64,000 bases of DNA from Hericium rajendrae (lineage: Eukaryota > Basidiomycota > Agaricomycetes > Russulales > Hericiaceae), in the NCBI GenBank assembly GCA_033439255.1, contig CM065887.1:930001-994000 (forward strand), read 5' to 3'. Below are positions 1 through 10,943 of the stretch, in pieces. Position 1 is the first letter of the stretch, and each line of letters starts with the position of its first letter. The translations under genes were made by a program, and so were the position numbers. Below the pieces are notes generated by a model that saw only the letters and a program-made list of their open reading frames with translations, ran no database searches and was not told the origin of the DNA.

Positions 1-1311
1 ATGAGATCGACCTTGTGGGTTTTTGTTGCACGCTGCCATCTGCTTCGACGCTATCTCTCCCTGCATCTGACGTCGTGCGGCAATCTCCGGAGCACTTTTC
101 CACGCCACTTCTTCTTGGTGACTGGTGACCTTCCCTTTTCGAACTCTCCAAACAACGCTTCAGTGGATCGCACAGGCCAGGTCGTTACGAGATATCCTGC
201 CATACCTTACACAGGTATAGCGAGATTTTCGAGGTCTCAATTCCCGCCTTTTCATGCTGCTTGGAGAAATTCGGTCCGCATCGGAGGTTGTTCGCTGCCT
301 GAGCGTCAGTCCGATCGCCGCTGGGTATGTTTTTGGTGATGCGTTCTTAACGCCCTTTGGCCAGCGCCATTTGACCACTGCAGCTGATGATGCTTTTCGT
401 TCTGAACCATATCTAGTGCAGAATGCGCAATTTGACTTTTGGCTATGCAAATGTTCGATCAATGGCCAAAACGAATCAAGTCTGTATTCGCCATGCGGTG
501 GTTCCGATGCTGCGCGATATCTACTAATACCCCCGACGATGGGTTACCACGGCTAAGGATAGCATCTTTATTACTGATGCCTTTTCGGATAACTTTTGCG
601 AGGTTATGAAGGTTATGTTCGAGCTAAAGATGGCCTCGATTGTTCAAAGCAGACTGTGAGCCTTCGGACGATGAAGGAATAAAGAGGGGACGAGCCTGGC
701 GTCAGGGGCACGGAGACTACTATATCCGGACTTGGCCGGGGACTCGGCCCGCCGAACGTAGATTGTCATTCGCTTCTTGACACGCTTCGCCCATCATGGT
801 AAGTAAGTACGTAAGTAGGAAAAGGAAAGTATAGGTTTCTTCAAGAACGAAGGAAAGCGTGTTAGACCCCCAGGCGCCCTATTCACGCACCTGATGTGCT
901 CCATTAATTCCATGAACAAAAGCGCTTTTTGGCTGCCATAAAAGCATGTGATCAGCATCGACGCCATTGTGTGAATCAATCGACGGTTCAGCAACCGCGA
1001 CGGGGCCAATGCAAGAATGTCACGCCCATCACGTCACACTTAGAATGAACTAAGTTCCCAAGTTCAGACAAGTTCCTTCCTCGGGATACGCAGCCCCTCG
1101 TCCACCGACGACAACATATCCTGCTTGCTTGTCTCTCTTCAAATCTCTTTGAAACGCTCATCTCCTGTATTTGGGTGTCATCTTGCGTCCTTGCTTTCAT
1201 CACTCGTCTCCAGCACCGCTTGTGGCCCCCAAACTCGTGGCAATTGGCGGCGCTTGACACCCAGAAGGTCGTTGCACTCTGACCACACATTCTCCCTCCC
1301 ACTCTCACAAT
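1..1311. other. Left-edge region, no gene recognised
   Basis: Open frames of about 100 codons exist on both strands (for example 1-339 + and 988-1308 -), but none shows a recognisable domain, a conserved motif or a convincing chain of splice sites. The last ~100 bases before 1312 are rich in C and T, as expected for the leader of the gene that starts there. The 3' end of a gene lying further left could be hidden in the first few hundred bases, but I cannot show it. Confidence 0.4.
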
Positions 1312-2941
1312 ATGAGGTGCGCTCTTACGTATTATGGCCGTCGCAGCGTACTTCTACATCTTTTACTGACTTTTCGCATTGTTAGCGTCCCTATGACGAA
1401 CTCGCCCGTGGGCCCTGCCTCTCTTGCAGATTCTACAGACGATCCCCAGCTCACCATAAGAATACCAAATCCTAAGGTTTTCATGGCTCGTCAGTCTCAG
1501 TGGAAAGGTCGCAGAGGGAAGCCGAGGTGTGATCACTGTCGTTTGAACAATCTCAAGGTTAGCCGCGGCCTCGGGTAATGGGAATCGTGTGACTAATGCC
1601 TTCCTAGTGCGACCGAGTACTCCCAACGTGCAATCATTGCTCATGGGCGACTCGAGAATGCAAGTACACACCCCTCCCGACTCCTGCTCATCGTGGTATC
1701 CCAAGATGCGATCGCTGTCGCTTCCACAATCTTAAGGTGAGGAGACTGCCGCTCTTGCTCCGTGCGAAAATTTATCCACCATTTCTGATACAGTGCGATC
1801 GTAATCTGCCGATCTGCAATCATTGTCAAGAAGACAAAGAGACCGAGTGCAACTACACGCCGAAGAAGAGGCATAAGGTTCCTACGGACCACGGTCCTAT
1901 TCCCAAAGATCCACAGGTTCATTCGTATGCTGCAAAGACTGCGTCGTTCCTTATCTCTGACATGCCCCCCGAGGAGAAATATTCCACCGGCACGTGGATC
2001 GCAGAACATCCCGAGCATGCCTCCAAGGGCAAGTTTCCGCCTGGCATGTACGAAATATACTCGTCCGGATCGCAAGGCTCCGACGACGACTCGAATGATG
2101 AAGACAAGGCTAGCAGCCACCGACACAAGTACGACCGGGCGTGGACGGGCGACGGGAAGCTGCCAGGCAGCTCGCGCGGCGCGCATGGCCTGCCGATGTT
2201 GTCCAGCCGCCGCCTCGAGCCCTGGTACCACCCGGCCTTCGCGCCTCTGCCGCGCGCGATCCTGCAGGGTATCCGCACGGTCAATCCCGGGGAAATGCCG
2301 AGCCGGGAGGCATTCGACGACGCACTGCTGCACTTCGTGGGCAACTTGCCACCCGAACTGAAGGAGGTGTCCGCCTTCATGCCGGATGCGTACGCGGAAA
2401 TCGCACAGGCGATCGAGAAGAACGATGCGTCGGTGCTTTCGGAGCGTCTGCGCCCGTGGACGCTGTACCACCACGTCCGCTCGGGATCGCGGAAGTACCA
2501 TCTGCTGCTGCTTCCGAAGGAGGCGTATTTCAATATCAGCCCAGACAGGGAGGAGAATCTCCGGAATGAGTTCATCGCGGAGGTCGATGGAGAAGCGCCG
2601 ATCAGCAAGTCTTCCAGCGCATCGTCTTCACACGGTTCCGGATCGCATGGTGCCAGTCAGCCTGAAGGTACCACTGCGTTCCTGAGGGTACCGGTATCGC
2701 CACAGATCTACGACATTTTGGTTTACGCCCACAAGAACCATTCTTCTACGTCAGTGACGTTGACCGAAGTGAGGCAGGTTGGGATTGTGAGTCTTGCTTC
2801 TTGGCTATACGTTCTATTCGATGCAGCTTATGCTTGTTCTTACAGGCTTCCATAACGTGGCCTATGGCCGAATTGTTCCATCGTCTGTGCCCTATTTGCA
2901 GTATGCGCGCAGCCTCAAAGCCGGTGGCCGTGGGTCAGTGA
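1312..2941 (+). CDS. Protein with two tandem Zn2Cys6 zinc clusters
   Basis: Five exons: 1312-1316, 1386-1557, 1608-1736, 1794-2786 and 2846-2941 (464 aa). Two fungal binuclear zinc clusters lie next to each other. Cluster 1 (about residues 50-76) has spacing C-x2-C-x6-C-x6-C-x2-C-x6-C; cluster 2 (about 93-120) has C-x2-C-x6-C-x6-C-x2-C-x7-C. Such domains bind DNA in fungal transcription factors, so a nuclear regulatory role is inferred. An intron interrupts each cluster at the same place, directly before the third cysteine. The rest (about 340 aa) is rich in Ser and acidic residues and lacks a recognisable fungal-specific transcription factor middle domain. The first coding exon is only 5 nt (ATG AG). 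Reading through that 69 nt intron also stays in frame, so the N-terminus is uncertain. It converges on the PP2C gene 199 bp away. Confidence 0.8.
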
Positions 2942-3140
2942 GTGACCTGCTGGGTTATGTCTGGTTGATTCTCGGAGCTTTTCATTGTAGTCAGTATCCC
3001 TATGCAATGCCATATTTATGCGCTATTATCGGTCTGAAGTTCAAATGTCGCAGCCACCAAACGTAAGTCCAAGCGACACCACAAACGTACACTAAGAAGA
3101 CATCAAGAAAGGGTATACTATGATACAATTACGTAGCATC

Positions 3141-4563
3141 CTAAAACTGATGTACTATGATGGTGACATCATCCATCCACTTTTCTTCCATTTCTACTGT
3201 CAGATACCGCGACACCTTCCGTACATCCTCCCCGCCAAGCGCATCGCGAAGCAGATGCAAAGCCAAATTAGACGCCGGCCTCGCCGAATCGATGACCCTC
3301 CCCAGTGTCCGCGCCCAGTGCGCCGTCATGTCTCTGCGCGACTGCCCGGGATAGAGATCCGCAAGCCCATCGGAGCACATGACGAGGACGACATCGCCTA
3401 TGGGCACGCGTAGGTGCTGCACATCGGGATGGTTCGAGACGTACGGCGGCGTGCGGAGCCGCGTGATGTAGTGTTCCGGGCGCGACACGTTCCACTCCTG
3501 GCGCATGTTGAGCAGCACGCGCTGCGCGCAGAGCGCGGGGAGCTTGAGCCAGGAGTCGCCGAGCGCTGCAGGGCGTGAATACGCGTAGCCGCGAGCGGCG
3601 CACCGCACTCACCGCGGGTGGGCCCGAGAAAGCCGAGCACGCGGTTGTCCTGCGCGACGTCGCGCTCGCCGGGGTGCTCGCTGCGGATGCGGTGCAGCTC
3701 GTGCGGGTTGTCGCCGTCGTGCAGGGTAGTCATGAAGCCCGCGGCCCAGCGCCCCGACGCATCGCGGCTCGCAAGGACTGCAGCGTGTGAGCCCAGACTC
3801 CACGGGCAGAGAGGATGGGTGCGCACCTGCCTGGCAGTCGCCGAGGTTCGCGACCCACAGGTGCTTTTTGCTCGGATCGACGAGGGCCAGAAGGGCCGTC
3901 GTGCCTTGCAGACACCTGACCGCCGCCAGATAGTTCCGCCCGTTGCCCGTGGCGCGATCGTCCACAATCTGGCGGATCTGCGCATCCGTCATGCGCTGCA
4001 AGGCACCGAGGCCACCGGGAAAGAGACTCATGAATGCCTCCGATATAGAGTTGTCGAAGCCGCGTATTGCGTCCGAGAGGATGTCGGATATTTGGTGGGG
4101 AGCAAAGGTGCCCCGCGAGGATCGCAGGTACGTGTCCAAGGAATGCTTGACCATAGATGGTATCGTCAGGGCAGCGTGGTCGACCGTGTGGTGGCCGACA
4201 TGGCCTGTCCAATGTATCAGTGGGAAAGCGAATAAGTTTAGGTGGCGGCCGACCGTCAAAGATGGCAGTAAAAGCCCATGTGCCGCCGTGGAGCGGCCAT
4301 TGTTCGATGCGACTTCGGTCCTGGTTTCGGAGCTCGTGGACGGGGCTGGGCTGGAAGGTGACGCCGCTGAGGCCGTGGACAGAATACGGGTGCGCGAGCC
4401 GCCGAAGTTCTGACGACAGATGCGGCTCTGAAAGCACACGGTACGTCCACCGTGCTGGGCCACCACGGCCCATGTCCGTCAGCGCAAAGTCGCTGACCTC
4501 GTCAAGCGCGCGGCGGTGCTCGTCCGGACTCGCAGGTGTCAGCGACACGACCCGTTGGTGCAT
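3141..4563 (-). CDS. PP2C-family protein phosphatase (PDP-like)
   Basis: Exons on the minus strand: 4563-4254, 4204-3827, 3777-3613 and 3565-3141 (425 aa). The first join restores the metal-binding FDGH motif (FDGHVGHHT, about residue 103). Other PP2C landmarks are an upstream NQDR motif, NLGDCQA (about 229), GFLGPTRALGD across an intron, CSDGLADL, and the C-terminal DDVTIIV. The metal-coordinating aspartates are therefore all present and the enzyme should be active as a Mg/Mn-dependent Ser/Thr phosphatase. The stretch with HDGDNPHELHRIRSEHPGE resembles the pyruvate dehydrogenase phosphatase branch. A mitochondrial role is possible, but I do not see a clear presequence. The start was chosen because a TATA-like box lies about 45 bp upstream of this ATG and would be inside the coding region of any longer version. 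Confidence 0.85.
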
Positions 4564-4607
4564 GGTGTTGCCGATGATTTGCGTGGACGGCTCCCTTCGG
4601 TTCCGGG

Positions 4608-4617
4608 TTTTATACTT
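4608..4617 (-). promoter_or_regulatory. TATA-like box of the PP2C gene
   Basis: On the minus strand the sequence AAGTATAAAACC lies about 45 bp upstream of the PP2C start codon at 4563. The short distance implies a very short 5' leader. The call rests on sequence and position only. Confidence 0.45.
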
Positions 4618-4619
4618 AG

Positions 4620-6710
4620 CTGGATCGCCGGAAGCGCATATCCCAGGCGATGAAGCGCACGGGCAGGAGCATCGCAAGAGCTGGAGTACGATGGGCATGG
4701 AATGTCCTATAGATGGTCTACCGTTACATATCATCGAAGTGAGCTCTATTCCGAACCTGCAGGTACACGTGGTTCGCCCTATGGAATTAGAAGCAAGACG
4801 TCGTCAGAATTTCTCAATTGAGACGTGGAAGAAGCATCCCACCGGCAAAAGCCATGGCTATGAGGAGATGCTATTCTCATAGGTGGAAATCGAAGGCTGA
4901 ACTCTGGACGAAAATCTAGAGTCAGCCGTGCACACACACGAAGCGAGTGATTGGATTGGGAAATTTTGACGTGTTCTGTACGAAGTTTCCGAACGTCACA
5001 GCAAAAATTGACGTGGAGATAGCATGTGTCTCCTGCAGAGAAGCATCTGGAACTGTTGGCAAGAAAAGGGAAACGGTAGTTTGTGGCGTTGGATAGAAGT
5101 AAGAAGTTCACGGTAGGTGTGTGGTTCAAGTTCTTCCCGGTCGCCCTTCCCCGATCCGGACTCAGAGTCCCGAGGGGCGCTTGGGTGGCGTGATTTCTAT
5201 TCTTTCCTCTTACTATGCTTCAGGTGTCGATAAGCTTTCTCCACCGGGCTCTAACGTCCTGCTGCCAGCTTCTTTTCTTGAAATTTATCCGATGTATTCA
5301 TTGTTTAGGTTTGCACCGTGCCTCAGTTGTGCGTTTCTTCCAACTCAATCTTCAAACCTTCTGACCTGGTGCGATCTGCCCTGACCCGCCGGGTTCAAGG
5401 CACCTGGCGCACGGTCAGGCCACAGACTGTCTACACGATCTTGGTCAACTCAAAGGATCTCCGAGGCGTTTCATGGCATTGCTGTATTTGTCGTGACAGG
5501 GAAGGTGCCCTCCCATTTTCCATCTGACGATTGACGCGGTTCTTGTATTCAGGCTAGGACTATGTCGGCCGGACAGTGGTGTTAGCCCTGTTCAGAACTC
5601 TAGGCAAGGTTCCCTGGCAAGGGTCGCCGGAAGAAGTTCAGTATTCCGGAATGACAGGCCCGCCAAGTCTGCAGCGAATTACCTGCGTCACGGTGGTCAC
5701 CGGTCATCCGCCCCGCCCAGTACCCTCATCGGCACCAGGAATGGAAGACCTTATAAGTCCAGATGGTACCAATGGTCAGATATTGCTGCCACGCCGCCAT
5801 ATGTTGCAAGAATTCGTCTGTTAGACTTTCCTCCAACCGCGTTCCACTTGGCCACCGGAATTCTCCTCCTCTGCTCCTCGTCTCATTCTATCACATGGAG
5901 GCCAAAGCCAACGACTGAATGTCCCCAAATGACCAGCTTCGTAATCCCCACACGAGCTGCCATCGCATCCATGGATTCAATCATGCCCTTCCCTGGATCA
6001 CCGGCGAAATTATCGCTGATCTGCAGCCGCAGGAAACGCCCATGGCCAATCCGCACAACGTAATGTACGCGGTCTGTCCTTTCCTGACCAGCACCTTCTG
6101 TTCGCAGCGCGAATCTAGGCGCCTTCCAGATGCGTACACAGGGCCACCTGCCAATACATACGGGTCTTTCCGCCTGCGTGCCCCCCGCCAGGCTATCTGC
6201 AGTCATCGCGCCGCAGCATCTGCAGCGCCTGTGCAGACCCCGGGGCCGCGAGTCACCGGGTGGTTCTTTCGCTGCTGGCCCCCGCCAGTGCGGCGGCTCG
6301 GTGCCAATCGACGTCTGCGTTCCATGGCACGTCGCGCACGGTATGCGCGCGGCATATGAATATGACGTCTAATGGCATGGCATGGCATTCCCTGGGGCTG
6401 TGCCATCGTGCTGCAACAGACTTGGCGCTCTCAACCGCGGGTACGTCGTTGTCGTCATTAATTTGCGGCGCAGTACTGACAACCTGAGCCACGCGGGCCG
6501 CGGCTCGACCCCGCGCGCGCGTGATTCACTGATTACCACCGTCGCGCCCCTCGTGCACTCGTGCGCAAGAACCAGGCCTGGCGGACGTTTCCGCCGCGGG
6601 CCTTCTGCGACCTTCCCCCATCGGGCGCGGGCCCGCTGTTGACGTTGACATACGTACTCTGTCGCGCCGTGCATGCTTCCTGGAATTCCGCCCGTAACGT
6701 ACGTCGCCCT
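4620..6710. other. Gene-poor stretch, nothing firmly recognised
   Basis: About 2 kb without a convincing gene. The longest minus-strand frame of interest (5883-6206) ends in a coding-looking stretch of about 60 residues, but it has no recognisable domain and no ATG with good context. I treat it as a possible remnant only. No tRNA, no terminal repeats and no reverse transcriptase or transposase motifs were seen. Confidence 0.4.
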
Positions 6711-7127
6711 CCGCATCTCGTGCGTTAGATTCAGATCCGCTGGGTGGATGGGATGTGTGGATTCTATGTAGATACTCGATGCCGCGTCGTATGTAGCACA
6801 AGCTCGCGAAGCTTCGAAGAAGCGGCGTATGTAAGTCTGCAAACGTACATGGAACGCAGGAAACGGTGGATAACCACGCAGTCCACAGATCGCTCGAATG
6901 CAGTCATATAAACTTGATATCTTTCCGCATCTCTTGCGTCAGATCTGCTGGGTGGATGGGACGGTGTGGATTCTATGTAGATACTCGATACCGCGTCGTA
7001 GCACAAGCTCGCGAAGCTTCGAAGAAGCAGCGTATGTAAGTCGCAAACGTACATGGAAAGCAAGAGACGATGGCGGATGGATAGGTACGCAGACGCAGTC
7101 CGTAGATCGGCAGAATGCAGCCATAGA
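6711..7127. repeat. Tandem duplication, two ~200 bp copies
   Basis: The stretch 6711-6909 is repeated at about 6925-7127, with a period near 214 bp. Both copies carry, in the same order, CCGCATCTC, GCTGGGTGGATGGGA, GTGTGGATTCTATGTAGATA, GCACAAGCTCGCGAAGC, GCGTATGTAAGT and GTACATGGAA, and then a diverging tail with GCAGTCC and AGATCG. They differ by scattered substitutions and short indels, so the duplication is not very recent. Neither copy encodes anything I recognise. Confidence 0.85.
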
Positions 7128-7416
7128 CAGCCATCAGACACAGATACGCAGATATACAACCAGACACGGACAACGCAATACGGACGGCGGCAGAAATAGC
7201 CACCGTAGACTTTTTGACTTCCTTCGTTCCTCGCAGGCCACGCGGCACCCACATGGGGTGCGAGTCTAAGTGTCGGGGGAAACGGAAACGGGCCGCGCCC
7301 ACATGTGGATGCGCCACCCTGGCGAAGGACGCACGTCAGTGCGCGTTCCTAGGTCACGTAAGGCGCATGCGTACCAGCAGTGCGTGCGCGACATCGCCTG
7401 AGCCGAGGCGGGCCGC

Positions 7417-9006
7417 TCACGCCAGGAGCTCGAAGCTCGCGAACGCGAGATCGTACCCGCCGAACTCGTAGTTGATCTTGTCCGTCCTTTTGTACACACC
7501 CTCCGCCTCCGCCTCCGCCTCTGCACATGGCGCGCCCGTCAGCGCAGCCTTGAACACGCGCTGCGCAGCCTCGACGGCGCTCTCGCCGCCCTCATCGCTA
7601 TTGTCCGCGCTCGAGACGAAGAGCGTCAGCGAGAGGCGCGCGGGGCGGAAGATGTCCACGACGCCGCGCACGAGCGTGCGCAGGTCGGGGATGCTGTGCG
7701 GGCGCGCCGCGGCGCGCGTCGCGAGCGGGACGTTGCACTCGAAGCTCGCGTACGACCAGCCCTCCTCCGGCGTGACGTGGATCGTGTAGTAGCCCTCGTC
7801 GCCGGCGCCGGCGCCCCACTTGATGAGCGCGTTCGAGGAGTAGCCGCATGGCGAGAAGGCGTATGCGTCGAGCTGGGTGAGGTGCGCGGGGAAGAGGTCG
7901 GCGATGCCGAGCGCGGAGGAGAGCGCGAGCGCGCGCTGCGAGGGCGTCGTGTCCGCGGGGCCGTCGGCGTCGGCGTCGGAGTCGAAGACGAAGTGCTTGG
8001 TCGCATCGGGGGAGAGCCGCGTCATGAGGATCTCGATGGTGAAGTCGATGCCCTGGAGGCCGTCTGTGGTTTCGAGCGGCGTCTCGACGGGTTCGGGAAG
8101 CGCCTTGGTGGCGACCGCCGGGGAGCCCTGCGTGTCTTCGCACGGGCTCGTGATGTAGAGCAGCCAATGGTCGCCATTGACCTTGCCCACGGTGTACGCG
8201 GCGCCGTTCTGGAATATGCCGTCGAGGAACTCGACCTCGTCCTTCCACTCCCTGTGCGGGCCTAGCTGGCGCTCGGGGAAGAAGTAGGACTTGCGCGAAT
8301 AGAAGAGGCGGTAGACGGAGGGCAGCGCGGCGTGTTCGCGCGCGATGTCGAGGATTCGGGGGAGGCCGAGCAGGTTGAGGGTCGTCCCGCACGTCTTGAG
8401 GATGAGACGGTGCGGAGATACGAAAAGGGAAGATTCACTGCGTGGGGTGGCCAAGTGAGCGAACAGATCCGTGGATGATGCGGAATCAAGTGCAGGCGTC
8501 CATCATACTTCTTGCCTGAGGGCGCAAATCTGATTGATCTTCGCGATTGGACGCGTCAAGTCTTTCGTGGCAACGAAAGACGCAAGTAGCATGCGCGCAC
8601 GGACCGTCCAAAGACGTAAACCCATCGGGTTAAAGTGAAGACCAAAAGCGGTCAGAGCAGCGACAGAATCTTGCTGTCAAGTTTGGGGTGTTCCCGATGG
8701 ACGTAACAGGCCGGCGTTCTTTTTGCGCGGAGACACGAGGCAGGCGGCGGTGGAATCTCGAAATACTCACCTCAGGAGGTACGCGTCAATTTCGTCGCCT
8801 TCGACGACGCTCAGGACCTGGCACTTGACAATGGCCAGCATGTCCTCCCATATGGTGCGGTCGACCTTTCTTAGGCCGTACTTGCCATTGGCAGTGCTTG
8901 ATGCACCTGGAACGAGGGCCGGGGAAGGCGCGAACCAGATTTCGAGAAGCTTTTCTGGACCCTCGAAAGGCGAAAAGCTGTTGGCGGAGTCGCCATTGCA
9001 TGCCAT
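7417..9006 (-). CDS. SPE2: S-adenosylmethionine decarboxylase proenzyme
   Basis: Two exons, 9006-8771 and 8437-7417 (418 aa). The enzyme decarboxylates S-adenosylmethionine to supply aminopropyl groups for spermidine and spermine synthesis. The proenzyme cleaves itself to make its pyruvoyl cofactor. The cleavage motif YLLSESSLFV is intact once the exons are joined; the pyruvoyl serine would be residue 81. The essential cysteine follows 14 residues later (LKTCGTT, Cys95), as in the human enzyme. The N-terminal glutamates (FEGPEKLLEIWF), CGYSSNAL and YYTIHVTPEEGWSYASFE (active-site Ser and His) are also present. The intron is long for this window (333 nt) and splits the serine codon just before the cleaved Glu-Ser bond. 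A short upstream reading frame lies in the leader. The gene diverges from the FAM210-like gene. Confidence 0.95.
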
Positions 9007-9126
9007 GAGTATCACAGATTTTAGGGGGGTTTGAATGCAAAAATAAAGACGTGTTCTAGTGGGGGTATCGGACCAACTGGGTGGTAATTTTGAGGAGTGT
9101 GCTGAGTGGTATCTTCAGTGGTGATG

Positions 9127-9180
9127 CTATCGAAGTGAAGAGGGTCCGAATACGCCGCAAGGGGCTGCCGCTGGATGCAT
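9127..9180 (-). promoter_or_regulatory. Candidate upstream ORF in the SPE2 leader
   Basis: An ATG at 9180-9178 opens a 17-codon frame ending in TAG at 9127, about 120 bp upstream of the SPE2 start. It is the only ATG in the first ~170 bp of leader. AdoMet decarboxylase mRNAs of animals and plants are known to carry uORFs that sense polyamines. The peptide here (MHPAAAPCGVFGPSSLR) does not resemble the mammalian MAGDIS peptide, so a regulatory role is only a suggestion. Confidence 0.3.
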
Positions 9181-9526
9181 AAGACGAAGAGGGAGAGAAG
9201 AGGTGAGGGTGGTGTGTTTTGAAGCACAGAAGAGAGGTTGTGAGTGCAGAAAGGCTCTCAGCACCTCGGAGGACGAGACAAAGGACGATCGATCCAGCTC
9301 AGCGAAAATTGTGGGCGCCAGCCAACAATGGCAGTGACCTCATATGTAAACCATCACGTTAGCCCTGTGACTCAGCCCTTTCCCGTTTTCTCGCCGGCAA
9401 GCCACATCATCGCAGTCCGAGCTCTTGTGCAGGGTCCCCTGCTCGCCGTCAACAACATTCTTTCCCTCACCACCGCCAGCTTATACCCCAACTGATTCAA
9501 ACCGCCCCTTCCCAAACAAACCAGCC

Positions 9527-10183
9527 ATGCTAGGCCGAATATTTCCCCGCTCAATCGCGCGCACCGTCGTGCCGCGCATCTCCCAGCCTCTCCTCCCCGT
9601 CACATCGCGCTTCATGACCCCCGAGGCACGAGCACTCACCCTTGCACCCCGCACATCCACAACCTCATTCCGCTTCTTCCACGGCTCAAGAGCCCGCCTC
9701 TCCTCACCCCCGCCCTCCCCCTCCTCTCCCTCATCCTCCTACCCCCCCAATCCCACCCTCACCCAGCGCCTCAAAATCCTCATCAAGTCGTACGGGTGGT
9801 ACGCCCTCGGCGTCTACATCATCTTCTCCGTGCTCGACTTTGGCGTCGCCTTCGTCGGCATCAATTTCCTCGGCGCGGAGTACGTCTCCGCGCTCGCCGC
9901 GTCCGCCAAGGCGTGGGTGCGCTCGTTCGTGACGCGCCCGCCCGAGCCGGGGCGCGAGGCGCTCGAGGACACGACGCCGCCGAACGGCAGCGAGGGCCTG
10001 TACGCGATGCTTGTGCTCGCGTACACCGTGCACAAGACGCTCTTCCTGCCCGTGCGCATCGGGCTCACCGCGACGCTGACGCCGCGGCTCGTTGGGTGGC
10101 TGCGGTCGCGCGGCTGGGCGGGCAAGGAGGGTACGCTGCGGGCGGGGCGGGAGATGCGCGAGCACCTGCGGGATCGGGACTAG
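9527..10183 (+). CDS. Mitochondrial DUF1279 / FAM210-like membrane protein
   Basis: Single exon, 218 aa. The N-terminus is a typical mitochondrial presequence rich in Arg and Ser with no acidic residues (MLGRIFPRSIARTVVPRIS). A Ser/Pro linker follows, then a DUF1279 domain at about residues 80-180. That domain contains a hydrophobic helix (WYALGVYIIFSVLDFGVAF) and a second hydrophobic patch (YTVHKTLFLPVRIGLTA). FAM210-type proteins sit in mitochondrial membranes and have been linked to mitochondrial translation and organelle maintenance; the exact role here is inferred. The in-frame sequence before this ATG reads like leader, so ATG 9527 is preferred. It shares a 520 bp divergent promoter region with SPE2. 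It is one of only two genes in the window where I see one intron or fewer, the other with one being SPE2 or TCO89-like. Confidence 0.85.
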   Translation: MLGRIFPRSIARTVVPRISQPLLPVTSRFMTPEARALTLAPRTSTTSFRFFHGSRARLSSPPPSPSSPSSSYPPNPTLTQRLKILIKSYGWYALGVYIIFSVLDFGVAFVGINFLGAEYVSALAASAKAWVRSFVTRPPEPGREALEDTTPPNGSEGLYAMLVLAYTVHKTLFLPVRIGLTATLTPRLVGWLRSRGWAGKEGTLRAGREMREHLRDRD

Positions 10184-10456
10184 TCGCTGCCAGATGTGGG
10201 TCGTGGACGGGAACATCCCTTCTCGCGTGGCTGTTCTCATCTTCTTGAATCAAATCTTACATTACAGCAAAGTCATGGACAGGCATGATCTTTTCCAGCA
10301 GCGGTATCATAGTAGGCTCCAACTTGTGGCTACTAGAAGTACATACAAACGATTATTCGCACAACTCCATGCATCGATATCGTACAGACGGTGAGGGCAG
10401 GCAATGTCCGAGCCGGTATCCGCGGTAAAGCTCACGTACAGAGAAGGGAAGGGAAG

Positions 10457-10943
10457 CTAGACCTTGGGAGCTTCATCCTCTGAAGCGGCCGGGCGTCAGT
10501 GTCTACGGGAATCCGGGCGCGGGGATGAGAAAATCTGACCTTGCAGGATGCCGTCCTTTACGAGCTCCTCGGGCTTTGGCCGCTGCTGGAGTTTCTGATC
10601 CAGCTTGTCCTGCCGAACGAGGCATACGTACTGACGCTTTTCAGAGCATAGGCGGCGCACGCACCTCGAGTTGCGATCGCTGCAGCTTCTCCTTCGCGGC
10701 CTGCAGCGCCGGCGCGACATTGTCATCTTGGCACGCAGGTCGGCATGTCGACGGTGAGTTCTGCTATGAGGGCGGGGACGCACCTTTGAGGATGTTGCGG
10801 TCCTGCAGCTCGTGCTTGTCCGGGCGCCGGCCAAGGCGCTTCTCGATCTCGTCGATCGTGCTCTTGTCGAGCGTGGAGCTCCTCCGCACTGGCTGATGCT
10901 GGCCAGTTGTCGTCTCGGAGGTGGTAGTAGCTGTGCGATCCAT
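10457..10943 (-). CDS. Small RPEL-motif protein
   Basis: Four exons: 10943-10784, 10726-10665, 10609-10540 and 10479-10457 (104 aa). It holds two RPEL-type repeats. The first is IDEIEKRLGRRPDKHELQ with downstream DRNILKDDN; the second is DKLDQKLQQRPKPEELVKDG followed by ILQ. In animal proteins (MRTF, Phactr) RPEL repeats bind monomeric G-actin. Small fungal RPEL proteins of this kind are known from sequence surveys, but their role is not settled. The first intron uses an AAG acceptor, which is less usual but keeps the frame and joins the repeats correctly. The gene is too short and too split to appear as one reading frame. It converges on the FAM210-like gene 273 bp away. Confidence 0.8.

Noticed and set aside
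1919-2608. Minus-strand frame of 229 codons opposite the Zn2Cys6 gene
   Set aside because: Shadow of a real exon on the other strand; no recognisable domain.
9021-9227. A 68-codon uORF in the SPE2 leader
   Set aside because: It has no ATG (opens with GTG); only the 17-codon ATG frame is retained as a candidate.
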